This document shows, in pieces, positions 45,101 to 55,699 of a stretch of 64,000 bases of DNA. This DNA is from Hsuehochloa calcarea (lineage: Eukaryota > Streptophyta > Magnoliopsida > Poales > Poaceae). The notes below the pieces were generated by a model. It saw only the letters and a list, made by a program, of their open reading frames with translations. It was not told where the DNA came from and did not search any database. The stretch is taken from contig CM070601.1 of NCBI GenBank assembly GCA_036346395.1, positions 8,739,763-8,803,762 of the forward strand, written 5' to 3'. A program made the position numbers and the translations under genes. How positions within the stretch are numbered: position 1 is the first letter of the stretch; each line of letters starts with the position of its first letter.

Positions 45101-48100
45101 CTGCTCGTGTGGATGAGCTTACAATTGCAACCGAAAGAGCAATATGATGCCTTTCATATCTGCGTTCAAATCAGCAGCATCTCAAGCATAGGTTATATAT
45201 ACAGGTAAAGAGTATGCAAACTTCGTGTTCAGGCTAGATGCTTCGCGTGGTGAGTACTCTAAACTGCAGGTGCATGGGTATGGTATGGTAAACCTAAAAG
45301 ATGTTTCCTCACGTATGTTTTCTGAAGTGTAAGTAAACCCAATATAAATAATTCAGGCAAATAGTGGCATGTACAAAGCAAGAGCAGCACCCATATCTAT
45401 GATAAGCCTACTAAAGCAAGGGGTGACAACATCAGGCATGATCTAATGAAGGCTCCACGATACCAATCCGAGTGAATTTGAAAGTTGCACTCGAACACTT
45501 GCATAGGAATATGATATATACTTGCACCATTTGGGAGTTACATTTGGACTACAGTATTTAACTTATCTCTAGCTGTAAGGTGGATATTTGAGAGTTGCTA
45601 GGCCTACACCTACTACTACTACTGTTTTTGTGGTAGGTATTGTTCAGATTAAAAGAACAATACCTGGCTGGATTGTTACCTCTTACTGCGATGTTAACTA
45701 GGTTGGGGGGGGAGGGGGTTCAGAAGTGACATCTGAAAAGTCAAGCACTCCAGCTACACAAAGCCTTCTGTGATGTCAAATCAAAATTGTGGTGGTCTCA
45801 GGAAGAACTCTTCTTAAATTAGTGGTTGATGCTGGGATTCACATCAGAGGTGAACACCCTGGAACCAACAGTTCTATAATAGATTACTCGGTCAGTATTC
45901 CTGTACATAGCAAACTCAAACAAGAACTCTCTCTCTCTCTCTCCTTATCTCCGTGAAAGGACAAAAACTATATATAAGCTAGCTAGCAGTAATATACTGC
46001 ACAGTATACGGATGGTGTGGCTCGAGCCATTTCACAGGATCATTGAGGGGTGAGTGCTTCCATATATAGCTCATAGTTCATACCGCAAATGGCCATGGAA
46101 ACTAAAAAAACTCTTGTGCTTGTGTATTGTGTTAGCGTCACCCGACATAGTGGGTGTGGTGACCATTTAAACCGGACTGAAAATGACCTCTTTTTTAGGT
46201 CTTCAATGTTTTTCGCAAAGTTGTTCCATGTCAATCACCAATAGTAATTTACATAGTGATATAGTACTGTAGTACAAGATATGGGCTGCCATTAACTTAC
46301 ATAATTATCCAGCGCAAGGAGTACTTTAACTATTAGCATTAATTTTTAATCTCTTAATGACACCCTAACTGATTTAATATGATTGCGTTGTTGTCTTTTA
46401 GCCGTGACTCGCGAGGTAGACTTGTGCCTCTCTCTCAGTAATTTACATTTTTGGAACCTCAGCGCCTTCTATTGTACCAAATAAATTAATTAGTGCTTAT
46501 CAAGTTGACATCTACCTGTCAAGTTGATATCTACCTATATTCCATAATTGTTGCATCTTGTCTTCCTTGAATAGACTGAGCTACAAATGCTTGAGTGTCA
46601 CACGTGTTGAGATGTAGGAGTAAGGACAATATCAAAACCGCATCTTTCTTCTGCCGACAAACAAAATAAGCAGACGAACTTATTTGGCCTACCTTTGCAC
46701 GGATGATTCTTTTATGATGGATTTTGTGTCCATGGTATATAAGTACCTACTGTAGGAACATTAATACAGGTCGAGCAGCTCACCGTGTAGCCGGAGATGC
46801 CCCCTGGATCCACGAGTGATGAGGTGTGGAAGACACCAACACAGCCGTCGAAAGCACGGTGCAAACTCTCGAGGTCCATCACATTTGCCATCACGGTCCA
46901 GACCCCGTCCCTGCCATTCTCACCGAACATCTCCATCTCCCGCAGCTTGTCCAGATCCTCTGCCATAGCAACAAAAAGTAACGGAGACATCAAGTTTCAG
47001 AAGAAATCACTTCTATTTGCCAGTAACTGTGAACTAGACCTTGATATTTCAGCTGTTGCTTTAAGTTCAGTAAGCCTATTGTTGGACTATGGATGGCCAG
47101 TATCATATAAACATTCAACAGTGCACAAATAAGTTACACGTCAAGTTTGGAGAGGAAAAAAAACACTTTGCCAGTAACCGTAAAGAGGCCTTGAAAACCA
47201 CGAATAGGAATTTTAGTTGTTAGTTTCAAGTTAAGACCTGTTTTGGGACTACCAATGTATCAATGTCATATCGAATATTGCATTAAGAGAGATAAATATA
47301 GGATATTTGGTTTGCCTGTTGTCACATTGTTGCTGACTCGGAGCAAGGATAAGAACATATGTAGGCTATTTTTCATGATTGCCCTGTTCCGAGAAGGTGA
47401 AAACTGCCTCTACACTCCTCCAAGTAAATAAGTTGTGAATATTATTTTACTAAAGGACAAACTATTGGTAACCATTTGTTTTCCAATCAGCTTATTCCAA
47501 ACAAGCATGCTGAACTCTCATTATTAGAAATCACAAAAGTATTGTCAATGCAATACACAAAATTCTCATCGATTTCTCTCTGTATATAAAAATGTCACAA
47601 GTATGTGTCTTTCTTTCTTTCTTGAACATAGCAAGTGTACTGCTATATTCATTAAAGAAGAAGAAATGCACAGGCTTTACAAAATGGTTTGACAAGCAGA
47701 AAGGGAAAAGAAATCAGAAAAGTACACTCAGCAAGTACGGTGTATGTACTACATCAATCGTAAGTACATGATGCCATTGAAGATTTCAAATATTTACAGC
47801 AGCGAATTGCATTAAGAAAAATTCTTTCACAGATAATGCGGAAGAGGTACATTCGATGCCATTAGAGAGAATAAGTTTATAATCATCAACCCAGTATGGA
47901 CAAAGTATCAAAGTCACCTCTTATACGCGGATACAACAAAATACAACAACTTCTTCGAAACATTTTTCTTTCATTAATGGCTCTGCTAGTAATCTGTGCC
48001 CACAGTTTCTCATCCTCCCTGTGGCACACCACACAACTGACAAGCTGCTAACGGACAAGACATGATTCAGCAGTAATCTTTCGGTATCAAATTAATTGTC

Positions 48101-51100
48101 TAAATGATCCATTCTAGAATGTGATAGGATGAGGTGAACCTATCTACTAAAGAAAAAGATAACCTTATCAGTAATGCAATTCTTATGTTCCCTAATTGTT
48201 CCAAAGAAAGGTTCATATTTGTTGAAAGGGATTGTAGTTGACTTTCTTGTATTGACCAATAATTTGTTAGCTGATGTGCTTGATACAACCTTAATTTAAG
48301 TAAGCAGTAAGCACGGTAAAGTTGGCCGGTATATACCACAGGTAAAACATAATCTAGTGCTAAATAACAAACATCATTCTGCCATGAAAATTGCAGTTTG
48401 TTTGTGCTCCATTCCTGACTAAATTACCCTACGCCACACAGATGGAATGGGCGGTTTAGCAGCCTATGCTTACAGCAATAGATCAGGGGAAAGGTGTGAA
48501 ACGGTAGGAGAGAAAAATGGGGCATCTCTTATGCATGACTTGGTAGCCTCTCGCTTCCAAAGAGAGTGAACTGGTCGAACTGATCGTATGGCTATGCAAA
48601 AAAGGGGTCCAAAAGAACACTGCATTGGTGAAATATTAACTACTGAAGGTGATGTGGTCATACAGTGTGGACCAATTGTGATGCAACATTCAACCAATCG
48701 TTCCATCTTTCCTATAGAAAAACACATACGTACGAGTCAACATTTGGATACCTCACCACGTACTAGTGATCTAATTGAAAAGAAAATGGGCGCGCGCTAA
48801 TAAATGTCCTGAAATGATTTCTTGACAATAAAACATGACTTTGGGTCACAAAAGATATCCTTTCAGGAAAGTCTTTACCAGGTAGAAACAGAATCAGCGT
48901 AAGGTTTCTCGAGGTTTTTATCAGCAAGTTTTTTTTTTAATTGGGCTTTCATCCGCAAGGTGACAATGGATTACTTACACCTGGAGAATTAAAATGAATT
49001 GAGATTATCTTCAGTTCTATGCAATTAGAACGACTCTAAATATCTCCGAAGCACCAAATTATCGTTTGCCTTGTTGCTTGCTAGCCAAATGTTCCGACTT
49101 CCCAATCCTTTAAAAAAGGATCTTTGGTGCTTACGTACAACAAACCCCGCGCACGGGTTTCCACTACCGCGCAACGCACCAAGCATGCACCGAAGCACGC
49201 GGGGAAGAAATCAGGAGATGAACGAAAAGACAATGCTTGCACAGCTAAAACAAGAACTGGAAAAGGTTAAATAAAACGAGTATTAGAGCAAAACAAAAGC
49301 AAAACTCATGCCAATTATTATTATTATTATTATTATTGAAAAGGAGAACATGCCAAATAATAAACAAACCATTGATTATACAGATTTTTAACTGCAATTT
49401 GGTACTTCCCACGCAAAATTAAAACTTCTAGTTCTAGATTACAATATTGAACTGAATTACAGAACATCTTGTACGGGAGAAGGGACTCGTACTAAAATTT
49501 CACATATATAAATTAAATCCAAAGAGCAAGACACGTGTGAATTAAACGAATTTTTTATATTAATTAACTTTTTAATTTTATCTTAAAGTTAACCCATGAA
49601 CTTTATTTCCAATTCGACTTCTTGATCACGCACCACCCGTGCGTGACAAAATAACATTCGACGCACGTCTAAGCAAACTTTTGTCACGCCACCACCCATG
49701 GCGTAAGGTCACGCCACCTGGTGGCGTGACAAAAATGTTATTTTAACGACTTATCTATAGTGTGACAATATTGTTTTGTCACGTCACGATATATGCCATA
49801 ACTAAAGGAGTCGAATTGAAAATAAAATTCACGGAGGTTAACTTTAAAATAGAATTTTAAAAAAGTTAATTAATGAAAAAAAAAGTTCGAATTAAACTGC
49901 ATTGCAGGGAGAACCGAAGCCAGTCAACCATTCAAATTTGCCAATGTGTTGAAACAATTTTCAAAAACAGGGACGTTGCCAACTCACGATAGGCGATCCC
50001 ATGTGAAATGTGCGAGGAAAAAACATCCAGTTCCCCGTTAGTTAAGACTCAAACTCAAATTGCTCAAGAGTCAAAGACTAACCTTGCGTCTCGAGGGAGA
50101 GGAAAAAACACTTTGCCAGTAACCGTAAAGAGGCCTTGAAAACCACGAATAGGAATTTTAGTTGTTAGTTTCAAGTTAAGACCTGTTTTGGGACTACCAA
50201 TGTATCAATGTCATATCGAATATTGCATTAAGAGAGATAAATATAGGATATTTGGTTTGCCTGTTGTCACATTGTTGCTGACTCGGAGCAAGGATAAGAA
50301 CATATGTAGGCTATTTTTCATGATTGCCCTGTTCCGAGAAGGTGAAAACTGCCTCTACACTCCTCCAAGTAAATAAGTTGTGAATATTATTTTACTAAAG
50401 GACAAACTATTGGTAACCATTTGTTTTCCAATCAGCTTATTCCAAACAAGCATGCTGAACTCTCATTATTAGAAATCACAAAAGTATTGTCAATGCAATA
50501 CACAAAATTCTCATCGATTTCTCTCTGTATATAAAAATGTCACAAGTATGTGTCTTTCTTTCTTTCTTGAACATAGCAAGTGTACTGCTATATTCATTAA
50601 AGAAGAAGAAATGCACAGGCTTTACAAAATGGTTTGACAAGCAGAAAGGGAAAAGAAATCAGAAAAGTACACTCAGCAAGTACGGTGTATGTACTACATC
50701 AATCGTAAGTACATGATGCCATTGAAGATTTCAAATATTTACAGCAGCGAATTGCATTAAGAAAAATTCTTTCACAGATAATGCGGAAGAGGTACATTCG
50801 ATGCCATTAGAGAGAATAAGTTTATAATCATCAACCCAGTATGGACAAAGTATCAAAGTCACCTCTTATACGCGGATACAACAAAATACAACAACTTCTT
50901 CGAAACATTTTTCTTTCATTAATGGCTCTGCTAGTAATCTGTGCCCACAGTTTCTCATCCTCCCTGTGGCACACCACACAACTGACAAGCTGCTAACGGA
51001 CAAGACATGATTCAGCAGTAATCTTTCGGTATCAAATTAATTGTCTAAATGATCCATTCTAGAATGTGATAGGATGAGGTGAACCTATCTACTAAAGAAA

Positions 51101-53319
51101 AAGATAACCTTATCAGTAATGCAATTCTTATGTTCCCTAATTGTTCCAAAGAAAGGTTCATATTTGTTGAAAGGGGATTGTAGTTGACTTTCTTGTATTG
51201 ACCAATAATTTGTTAGCTGATGTGCTTGATACAACCTTAATTTAAGTAAGCAGTAAGCACGGTAAAGTTGGCCGGTATATACCACAGGTAAAACATAATC
51301 TAGTGCTAAATAACAAACATCATTCTGCCATGAAAATTGCAGTTTGTTTGTGCTCCATTCCCTGACTAAATTACCCTACGCCACACAGATGGAATGGGCG
51401 GTTTAGCAGCCTATGCTTACAGCAATAGATCAGGGGAAAGGTGTGAAACGGTAGGAGAGAAAAATGGGGCATCTCTTATGCATGACTTGGTAGCCTCTCG
51501 CTTCCAAAGAGAGTGAACTGGTCGAACTGATCGTATGGCTATGCAAAAAAAAGGGGTCCAAAAGAACACTGCATTGGTGAAATATTAACTACTGAAGGTG
51601 ATGTGGTCATACAGTGTGGACCAATTGTGATGCAACATTCAACCAATCGTTCCATCTTTCCTATAGAAAAACACATACGTACGAGTCAACATTTGGATAC
51701 CTCACCACGTACTAGTGATCTAATTGAAAAGAAAATGGGCGCGCGCTAATAAATGTCCTGAAATGATTTCTTGACAATAAAACATGACTTTGGGTCACAA
51801 AAGATATCCTTTCAGGAAAGTCTTTACCAGGTAGAAACAGAATCAGCGTAAGGTTTCTCGAGGTTTTTATCAGCAAGTTTTTTTTTTTAATTGGGCTTTC
51901 ATCCGCAAGGTGACAATGGATTACTTACACCTGGAGAATTAAAATGAATTGAGATTATCTTCAGTTCTATGCAATTAGAACGACTCTAAATATCTCCAAA
52001 GCACCAAATTATCGTTTGCCTTGTTGCTTGCTAGCCAAATGTTCCGACTTCCCAATCCTTTAAAAAAGGATCTTTGGTGCTTACGTACAACAAACCCCGC
52101 GCACGGGTTTCCACTACCGCGCAACGCACGAAGCATGCACCGAAGCACGCGGGGAAGAAATCAGGAGATGAACGAAAAGACAATGCTTGCACAGCTAAAA
52201 CAAGAACTGGAAAAGGTTAAATAAAACGAGTATTAGAGCAAAACAAAAGCAAAACTCATGCCAATTATTATTATTATTATTATTATTGAAAAGGAGAACA
52301 TGCCAAATAATAAACAAACCATTGATTATACAGATTTTTAACTGCAATTTGGTACTTCCCACGCAAAATTAAAACTTCTAGTTCTAGATTACAATATTGA
52401 ACTGAATTACAGAACATCTTGTACGGGAGAAGGGACTCGTACTAAAATTTCACATATAAAAATTAAATCCAAAGAGCAAGACACGTGTGAATTAAACGAA
52501 TTTTTTATATTAATTAACTTTTTAATTTTATCTTAAAGTTAACCCCCGGAACTTTATTTCCAATTCTGACTCTTTTGATCACGCCACCACCCGTGACGTG
52601 ACAAAATAACACTGTCACGTCAGCCCGTACCTAAGCAAACTTTTGTCACGCCACCACCCATGGCGTAAGGTCACGTCACCACTGGTGGCGTGACAAAAAG
52701 TGTTATTTTAACGGACTTATCCTATAGTGTGACAATATTGTTTTGTCACGCCACGAATAATGCCATAACTAAAGGAGTCAGAATTGAAAATAAAATTCAC
52801 GGAGGTTAACTTTAAAATAGAATTTTAAAAAAGTTAATTAATGAAAAAAAAAAGTTCGAATTAAACTGCATTGCAGGGAGAACCGAAGCCAGTCAACCAT
52901 TCAAATTTGCCAATGTGTTGAAACAATTTTCAAAAACAGGGACGTTGCCAACTCACGATAGGCGATCCCATGTGAAATGTGCGAGGAAAAAAAACATCCA
53001 GTTCCCCCGTTAGTTAAGACTCAAACTCAAATTGCTCAAGAGTCAAAGACTAACCTTGCGTCTCGAGGGCGAGGCGCACGGTGTAGCCGTGCCGGAGGAG
53101 CCGGTCGACGACGGCGGACCCCACGAACGATATCCCCCCAGTGACGCACACGGTGCGCGCCTCCGCGGCACCCTCCTCCGCCCCGGCCGCCTGCTTCACC
53201 GCGCCGGCCGACCTCCGCGCGCGCGCCCCTGCCCCCGCGCCCGCCGCGCCGTGGAGCAGCGCGGCGCACATCTCTTCCACCTCGGCCTCCATGCTCTGCG
53301 TGCTCCGTAGCACCCCCAT
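29806..53319 (-). CDS. SNL6-like: Cinnamoyl-CoA-reductase-like SDR gene (SNL6 type), 371 aa, 23.5 kb
   Basis: NAD(P)H-dependent short-chain dehydrogenase of the plant CCR/DFR group. I recognise it as close to rice SNL6, which is needed for NH1-mediated defence; the orthology is inferred. Exons used here: 53319-53055, 46959-46784, 30703-30503, 30385-30232 and 30125-29806, all GT-AG, phases 1, 0, 0 and 1. Residues 56-80 form the nucleotide-binding strand with TGGISFVG at 60-67. TSS at 177-179 gives the catalytic Ser. K221 of YxxxK is present, but the Tyr position is Phe217 (FALGK). The CCR hallmark NWYCYGK is absent. Introns 1 and 2 are enlarged to about 6.1 and 16.1 kb by duplications and TEs. 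A second set of exons 3-5 lies nearer exon 2 (31704-32599) and is frameshifted. Which set is spliced cannot be seen. Confidence 0.88.
30232..30385 (-). CDS. Reductase exon 4, distal copy
   Basis: Encodes LWFALGKTMAEKAAW through ATIAYLKG-type sequence (SIAYLKG), 154 nt, between CATTTTCAG and AAAG/GTCTG splice sites. It carries the YxxxK position with Phe in place of Tyr. Confidence 0.88.
30503..30703 (-). CDS. Reductase exon 3, distal copy
   Basis: 67 codons from KHMASLEAKAAEQVV to FCRDNK, in phase 0 at both ends. It contains VFTSSLLACVW with the catalytic Ser. It differs from the proximal copy at NYTHH versus NYPHH. Confidence 0.88.
31589..31690 (+). repeat. Truncated copy of solo LTR C at the duplication junction
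   Basis: TGTGGATATCATGAGG and the next ~85 bases repeat the start of LTR C (33439 on), then break into the 3' end of the proximal exon 5. The preceding CAATAGACT is the same LINE flank as at 33438, so this is a by-product of the duplication and not a new insertion. Confidence 0.88.
31704..32021 (-). pseudogene. Reductase exon 5, proximal copy (frameshifted)
   Basis: 318 nt instead of 320. A C is missing in the run after CAGATGGGGCTC, and the next segment reads GCTATTTCC where the distal copy has GCGCGGCCCC. After EFAELERQMGLP the frame changes and the conserved C-terminal region up to YYPV is lost; the new frame runs on into the truncated LTR. If spliced, this copy gives a reductase with an aberrant C-terminus. 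Confidence 0.88.
32128..32281 (-). CDS. Reductase exon 4, proximal copy
   Basis: Same 154-nt exon and splice sites as 30232-30385; the protein is unchanged. Downstream of it lies the frameshifted exon 5. Confidence 0.8.
32399..32599 (-). CDS. Reductase exon 3, proximal copy
   Basis: Open through 67 codons with intact splice sites, as in the distal copy. It is the first exon 3 a transcript from exon 2 would meet. Confidence 0.8.
33227..33241 (+). repeat. LINE target site duplication, left
   Basis: GTTGCAAAATGATGT, identical to 44541-44555 directly after the LINE poly(A). It also occurs in the left duplicated copy at about 31375, which never had the LINE 3' end. Confidence 0.92.
33439..35401 (+). 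mobile_element. Solo LTR C (1963 bp) inside the LINE
   Basis: TGTGGATATC...GGTCCAACA, flanked by AGACT (33434-33438) and GGACT (35402-35406), 4 of 5 matching. Homologous along its length to A and B. CACTATAAATAGG near 34528 is its TATA box; any transcript would run into the LINE ORFs. Confidence 0.88.
35402..35540 (+). repeat. 99-bp direct repeat in the LINE 5' region
   Basis: GGACTCCTCCGCCTCCCCCA followed by ACCTAGATTTCAAAGC starts at 35402 and recurs at 35501 with one substitution. Such 5' UTR repeats are common in L1-type elements. Confidence 0.75.
35836..37446 (+). pseudogene. LINE ORF1 (RNA-binding protein), frameshifted
   Basis: The 5' frame has two zinc knuckles. The first has lost its last Cys (CFNCFVGDHVATSY); the second is intact CCHC (CFCCKEVEHTSSLC). 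After frameshifts the longest frame, 36352-37446 (364 aa), has the basic, Arg/Ser-rich character of plant L1 ORF1 with a DUF4283-like stretch (SVHPYFPENFMVVF). It binds the element RNA in active LINEs. Confidence 0.75.
38276..38900 (+). pseudogene. LINE ORF2 APE endonuclease remnant
   Basis: Opens with ATG and FSSWNVRGLNKRAKR and IQETKL, the standard N-terminal APE motifs, then stops at about 38428. Later in broken frames comes GPWMILGDFNLI (about 38690-38725), which contains the conserved GDFN. The endonuclease nicks target DNA in active elements; here it is non-functional. Confidence 0.85.
38908..40760 (+). pseudogene. LINE ORF2 reverse transcriptase, first copy
   Basis: Three frames cover the fingers (39346-39735: GNANTRFFHLHANHRRRRNY, VPGPDGFT) and palm (39678-40760: PNQSAF, LKLDIAQAFNSVSW, RQGDPLS). 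The catalytic YADD is at 40335-40346. An in-frame stop and a frameshift separate fingers from palm near 39735, so no full enzyme is made. Confidence 0.9.
41509..43313 (+). pseudogene. LINE ORF2 reverse transcriptase, second copy
   Basis: Repeats the first copy, with GDFNLI (about 41306-41323) and YADD at 42939-42950. It ends earlier, in a changed frame (AVYFLKGGG), owing to a deletion near 43240. Confidence 0.9.
43791..44400 (+). pseudogene. LINE ORF2 C-terminal zinc-binding (zf-RVT) region
   Basis: Broken frames near 43990-44140 contain RRHCWTADHLQH, CVFCGHERESIDHLLVGC and AVTAQVW. This is the C-x2-C...H-x3-C domain at the end of plant L1 ORF2. It is present once, because it lies beyond the duplicated unit. 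Confidence 0.8.
44541..44555 (+). repeat. LINE target site duplication, right
   Basis: GTTGCAAAATGATGT directly after the LINE poly(A), an exact match to 33227-33241. Confidence 0.92.
44556..46783. other. Remainder of reductase intron 2
   Basis: Intronic DNA without a supported gene. It has a G-rich stretch at about 45703-45718, a CT run at about 45928 and a short direct repeat (CAAGTTGATATCTACCT) near 46500. Nothing else is recognised. Confidence 0.55.
46784..46959 (-). CDS. Reductase exon 2
   Basis: Encodes EDLDKLREMEMFGENGRDGVW to GISGYT, 176 nt, joining exon 1 in phase 1 (G/AG giving Glu89) and exon 3 in phase 0. The sequence FDGCVGVFHTSSLVDPG is the CCR/DFR-family strand leading to the active site. 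Splice sites are TATGGCAG and ACG/GTGAGC. Confidence 0.88.
47618..47960 (-). repeat. Possible LINE/SINE 3' fragment
   Basis: On the minus strand, TTTAATGAATATAGCAG...CTTGCTATGTTCAAGAAAGAAAG resembles the 3' terminus of plant LINEs, with an A-rich end. It is present again in the second copy of the intron duplication (about 50563-50900). No coding domain is recognised. Confidence 0.35.
49548..49888. mobile_element. Mutator-type fold-back MITE, copy 1
   Basis: Flanked by 9-bp direct repeats GAATTAAAC (49539-49547 and 49889-49897), the hallmark of Mutator-like elements. The arms (GAATTTTTTATATTAATTAA and its inverse ending AAAGTTC) are about 90 bp. The interior is itself palindromic around GTCACGCCACCAC. 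There is no coding capacity. It was copied with the intron duplication. Confidence 0.82.
52498..52857. mobile_element. Mutator-type fold-back MITE, copy 2
   Basis: Same element and the same GAATTAAAC flanks (52489-52497, 52858-52866) in the second intron copy. It is 19 bp longer than copy 1, mainly through single-base differences in the hairpin. Confidence 0.82.
53055..53319 (-). CDS. Reductase exon 1
   Basis: ATG at 53319; 88 codons plus one base. The leader MGVLRSTQSMEAEVEEMCAA and an Ala/Gly-rich linker precede the Rossmann strand VCVTGGISFVGSAVVDRLL. The donor is CAAG/GTTAG. The first ATG is chosen because the leader matches the SNL6-type N-terminus. Confidence 0.88.
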
Positions 53320-53908
53320 CCCCGCCGCCTCGCTACGATGCGCGCTTGCCCGCTACTGCCTTGCCTTGGCGTCTCCGCTTTGCGGTATCGCGTGGAGCGG
53401 TGGTGGTTTGTGCGATCGGTGGGTGAGGGGTTGCGCCTCCAGACGTGGATATATAAAGGAGACCAGACGAGTGTCATTGCTATCGCTAGTGAGATCATGC
53501 ACGCATCGATCGATCGATCTGCTTTCATGATGAATTGCTGGGCTGCGCTCCACGTCGTGGCTTGCATCGGCGGATTTGTCGCTCGGCTCGGCTCGGCTCA
53601 ACTTATACGGGCAACGGTCGAGCGGCTGTTTCTACTGTGCCTTCGGTTAAAACTTAAAAGGAGGAGAAAAGGTAAAGAATCGTGCGTCATTTCACATGAT
53701 CCAGCCAGAGCCAATGTACAACAGGTTTCATTGCTAAAGTCCCACCACGTCCACGTGAATGGTCCGAGGGAAATGCATGGCGGATGGCCTTCTGGAAGGA
53801 AAACGTATAGGAGAGGCAGGTCAGACAATAGCAGGCCTCGATAAAAAAAAAAAACTATGGTTCAAGTGACATCTCTGATGTTTTCTAAAGGTTTACCTTA
53901 CCCTTGCA
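53320..53908. other. Upstream flank of the reductase gene
   Basis: Probable promoter and 5' UTR. Contains the TATA-like site, GATC-rich repeats (CGATCGATCGAT near 53506) and CCACGTCCACGT (near 53745), which includes ACGT cores. No gene. Confidence 0.45.
53450..53457 (-). promoter_or_regulatory. Possible TATA box of the reductase gene
   Basis: TATATATCC on the minus strand, about 130 bp before the ATG. The call rests on motif and spacing only. Confidence 0.4.
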
Positions 53909-55175
53909 AAGGTGTTTGGTTGGTAGAACCAAGATGAATGTGATGAGATAGTATAGGATGGTACAAATAGTGTGTTTAGTTGGTGGGATGATATAATATA
54001 TAATTTATTTAGTTGTTTGAATGAGATGGTACATGATGGTTCAAGATAGTGTTTTGTTTTAGAGATAAAATTGAATGAGTTGTGTTTCGTTACCTCTTCT
54101 ATTGCTCCTGGTAAAATTACCTCCTTCTAACTAAAGCGGACCCACCTATCATGGAATCAACACACACAACAGAAATAGAGAGAAGAGAAGAAACAGAGGG
54201 GCATGGCGACGGAAAGGCTAGCTCGCCAGCGGAGGTGGAATGGCGAGGTGTCTGTGTTGACCTCCAAAATAGGTTGTGGGAGGGATGAGGGAGCCAGGGG
54301 AGGCGGTGTCACAACTCGGGGCATCCCATGGCAGCAGGGCGCACACGCGCGGTGGTGGCAGCATGCGGACCGACGGCGATGGCGTTAACTGGTGCCTAAA
54401 CGGGGAGGTTGGCATGCGCACGAGCATCTATGGTTGATGGGTTTGCTTGCCCGACCGGTTGGTGAAGATGAGAATGGACCGAAGCGGCCCAACGACGAGG
54501 ACTGGAGGTGGCGCGGTTGAGCTCGCGCAGCGACGATCGCTGTGGAAGTGGGAGGGCCGAAGTGAGTGGTGGGAAGAGGTCGGGAGATGAGGGGGTGCTC
54601 CTAGAGAAGGGAATTGGAGGGAAGCTCACTGGAGTGGAAGCGGTGACAACGACGGCGACAGCGGTTTTCGATCGGAGCGGGAGAAGCTGACCGCGGCATG
54701 AGATCATGTGGATGAATCCCGAAATTGACTGGGAGAAACACTTGTGGTGTTCTAGAACACGGCGTGACGCGGTCGGCCATAGGGGAGAACCTCCGGGTTG
54801 GTCGGAGCATTGGGACGAAGGCAGCGGCCAACGCGTGGAGCTTGATGGAGGCCCGTTCGAGGCAATTCCAAGTGGAGAAGGGGAGAAGATGATGCGGAGG
54901 GGACCCAAATTGTTCTAGTGTGCATGGAGGGGAATGTCGGAGCGCATTGGGGTGGCGTGACGAGGCGTGAGTTGATGAGGGCGTCCTAGACCGCGTGGTT
55001 CAGCCGATTTTGGCGAACGAGTTGGTTCAACATCTTTGTGGAATATTCTCTAAACTTGAACCAACTCGTTTTGGATGGTTTCGTTCCATTCGTCCAACCA
55101 AATGCAGGGACTAGGACATATCCCGAATCATCCTATCCAAGATACCACCTCGTACACTCATCCAAACACACCCTA
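53909..55175. mobile_element. Possible non-autonomous TIR transposon
   Basis: The ends are inverted and related: GGTGTTTGGTTGG... on the left, and GGGTGTGTTTGGATGAG on the inverse of the right end. Both ends then carry GATGRTAYRRGATGG-like text. The middle (54200-54960) is GC-rich with long but composition-driven frames on both strands. No transposase and no clear target duplication were found. Confidence 0.4.
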
Positions 55176-55699
55176 AAGGAATAGAGTAGGTACGGTTGTG
55201 GGAGTGGCCCCCACTGGGCTCCCCTTCATCCGGGTGAGCCACGCCCAGAAGAACCCCATCCACAAGCCGTTGGATCCCTAGGAGGGCGCCCAGAGCCGCC
55301 TAATCTCAGCTAGTCTAGTGGACCAAGCCCACCCAGCCTAGGGGAGGGCTCGGTCCACCGGACGTGGTCCTTGGATCGGGGCTTGGTAGGCAGGTGGGGC
55401 CAGGGATGACACTGGTTGGCAGATGGCGACGTGTGGTAGTAGGGTAGGGGAAATGTCTCTTTTGCCCCTTATACCGTAGCACCTTTTTAGAGGCACACAT
55501 GTAATTTGCCAATCCCCAAGGGACTAAATAGGGCCCCTTTGGCATCATGTGAGGGGGCTGGATGATTTATACTCTAGTATCTATTATCTTGTTAAAGCAA
55601 AGTTAAAAGAAGCCACCATATTCGCTCTAAAGGGCAAGAAATTCACATGTTAATTGGTACAAAAAGATAAAGATCTACATCGTCGATCGTGGAAGGTCC
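55176..55699. other. Intergenic, no supported gene
   Basis: A GC-rich stretch (55200-55560) followed by AT-rich DNA. Nothing is recognised. Confidence 0.45.

Larger units (their letters stand above)
47149..53069. repeat. 2.95-kb tandem duplication in reductase intron 1
   Basis: 47149-50095 and 50096-53069 are near-identical. Each begins AGAGGAAAA...CACTTTGCCAG and ends ACTAACCTTGCGTCTCGAGG. The unit includes the last 15 bp of exon 1 and its GT donor, so a second, orphan donor lies at 50081-50082. Small reading frames within (for example 47243-47431 and 50188-50376) occur in both copies and are not genes. Confidence 0.92.

Noticed and set aside
47243..50376. Identical 62-aa frames in both intron copies
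   Set aside because: Repetition is explained by the DNA duplication; no homology or coding signature.
54396..54908. 170-aa minus frame (Ser/Pro-rich)
   Set aside because: GC-rich low-complexity frame within a probable transposon; no start context or homology recognised.
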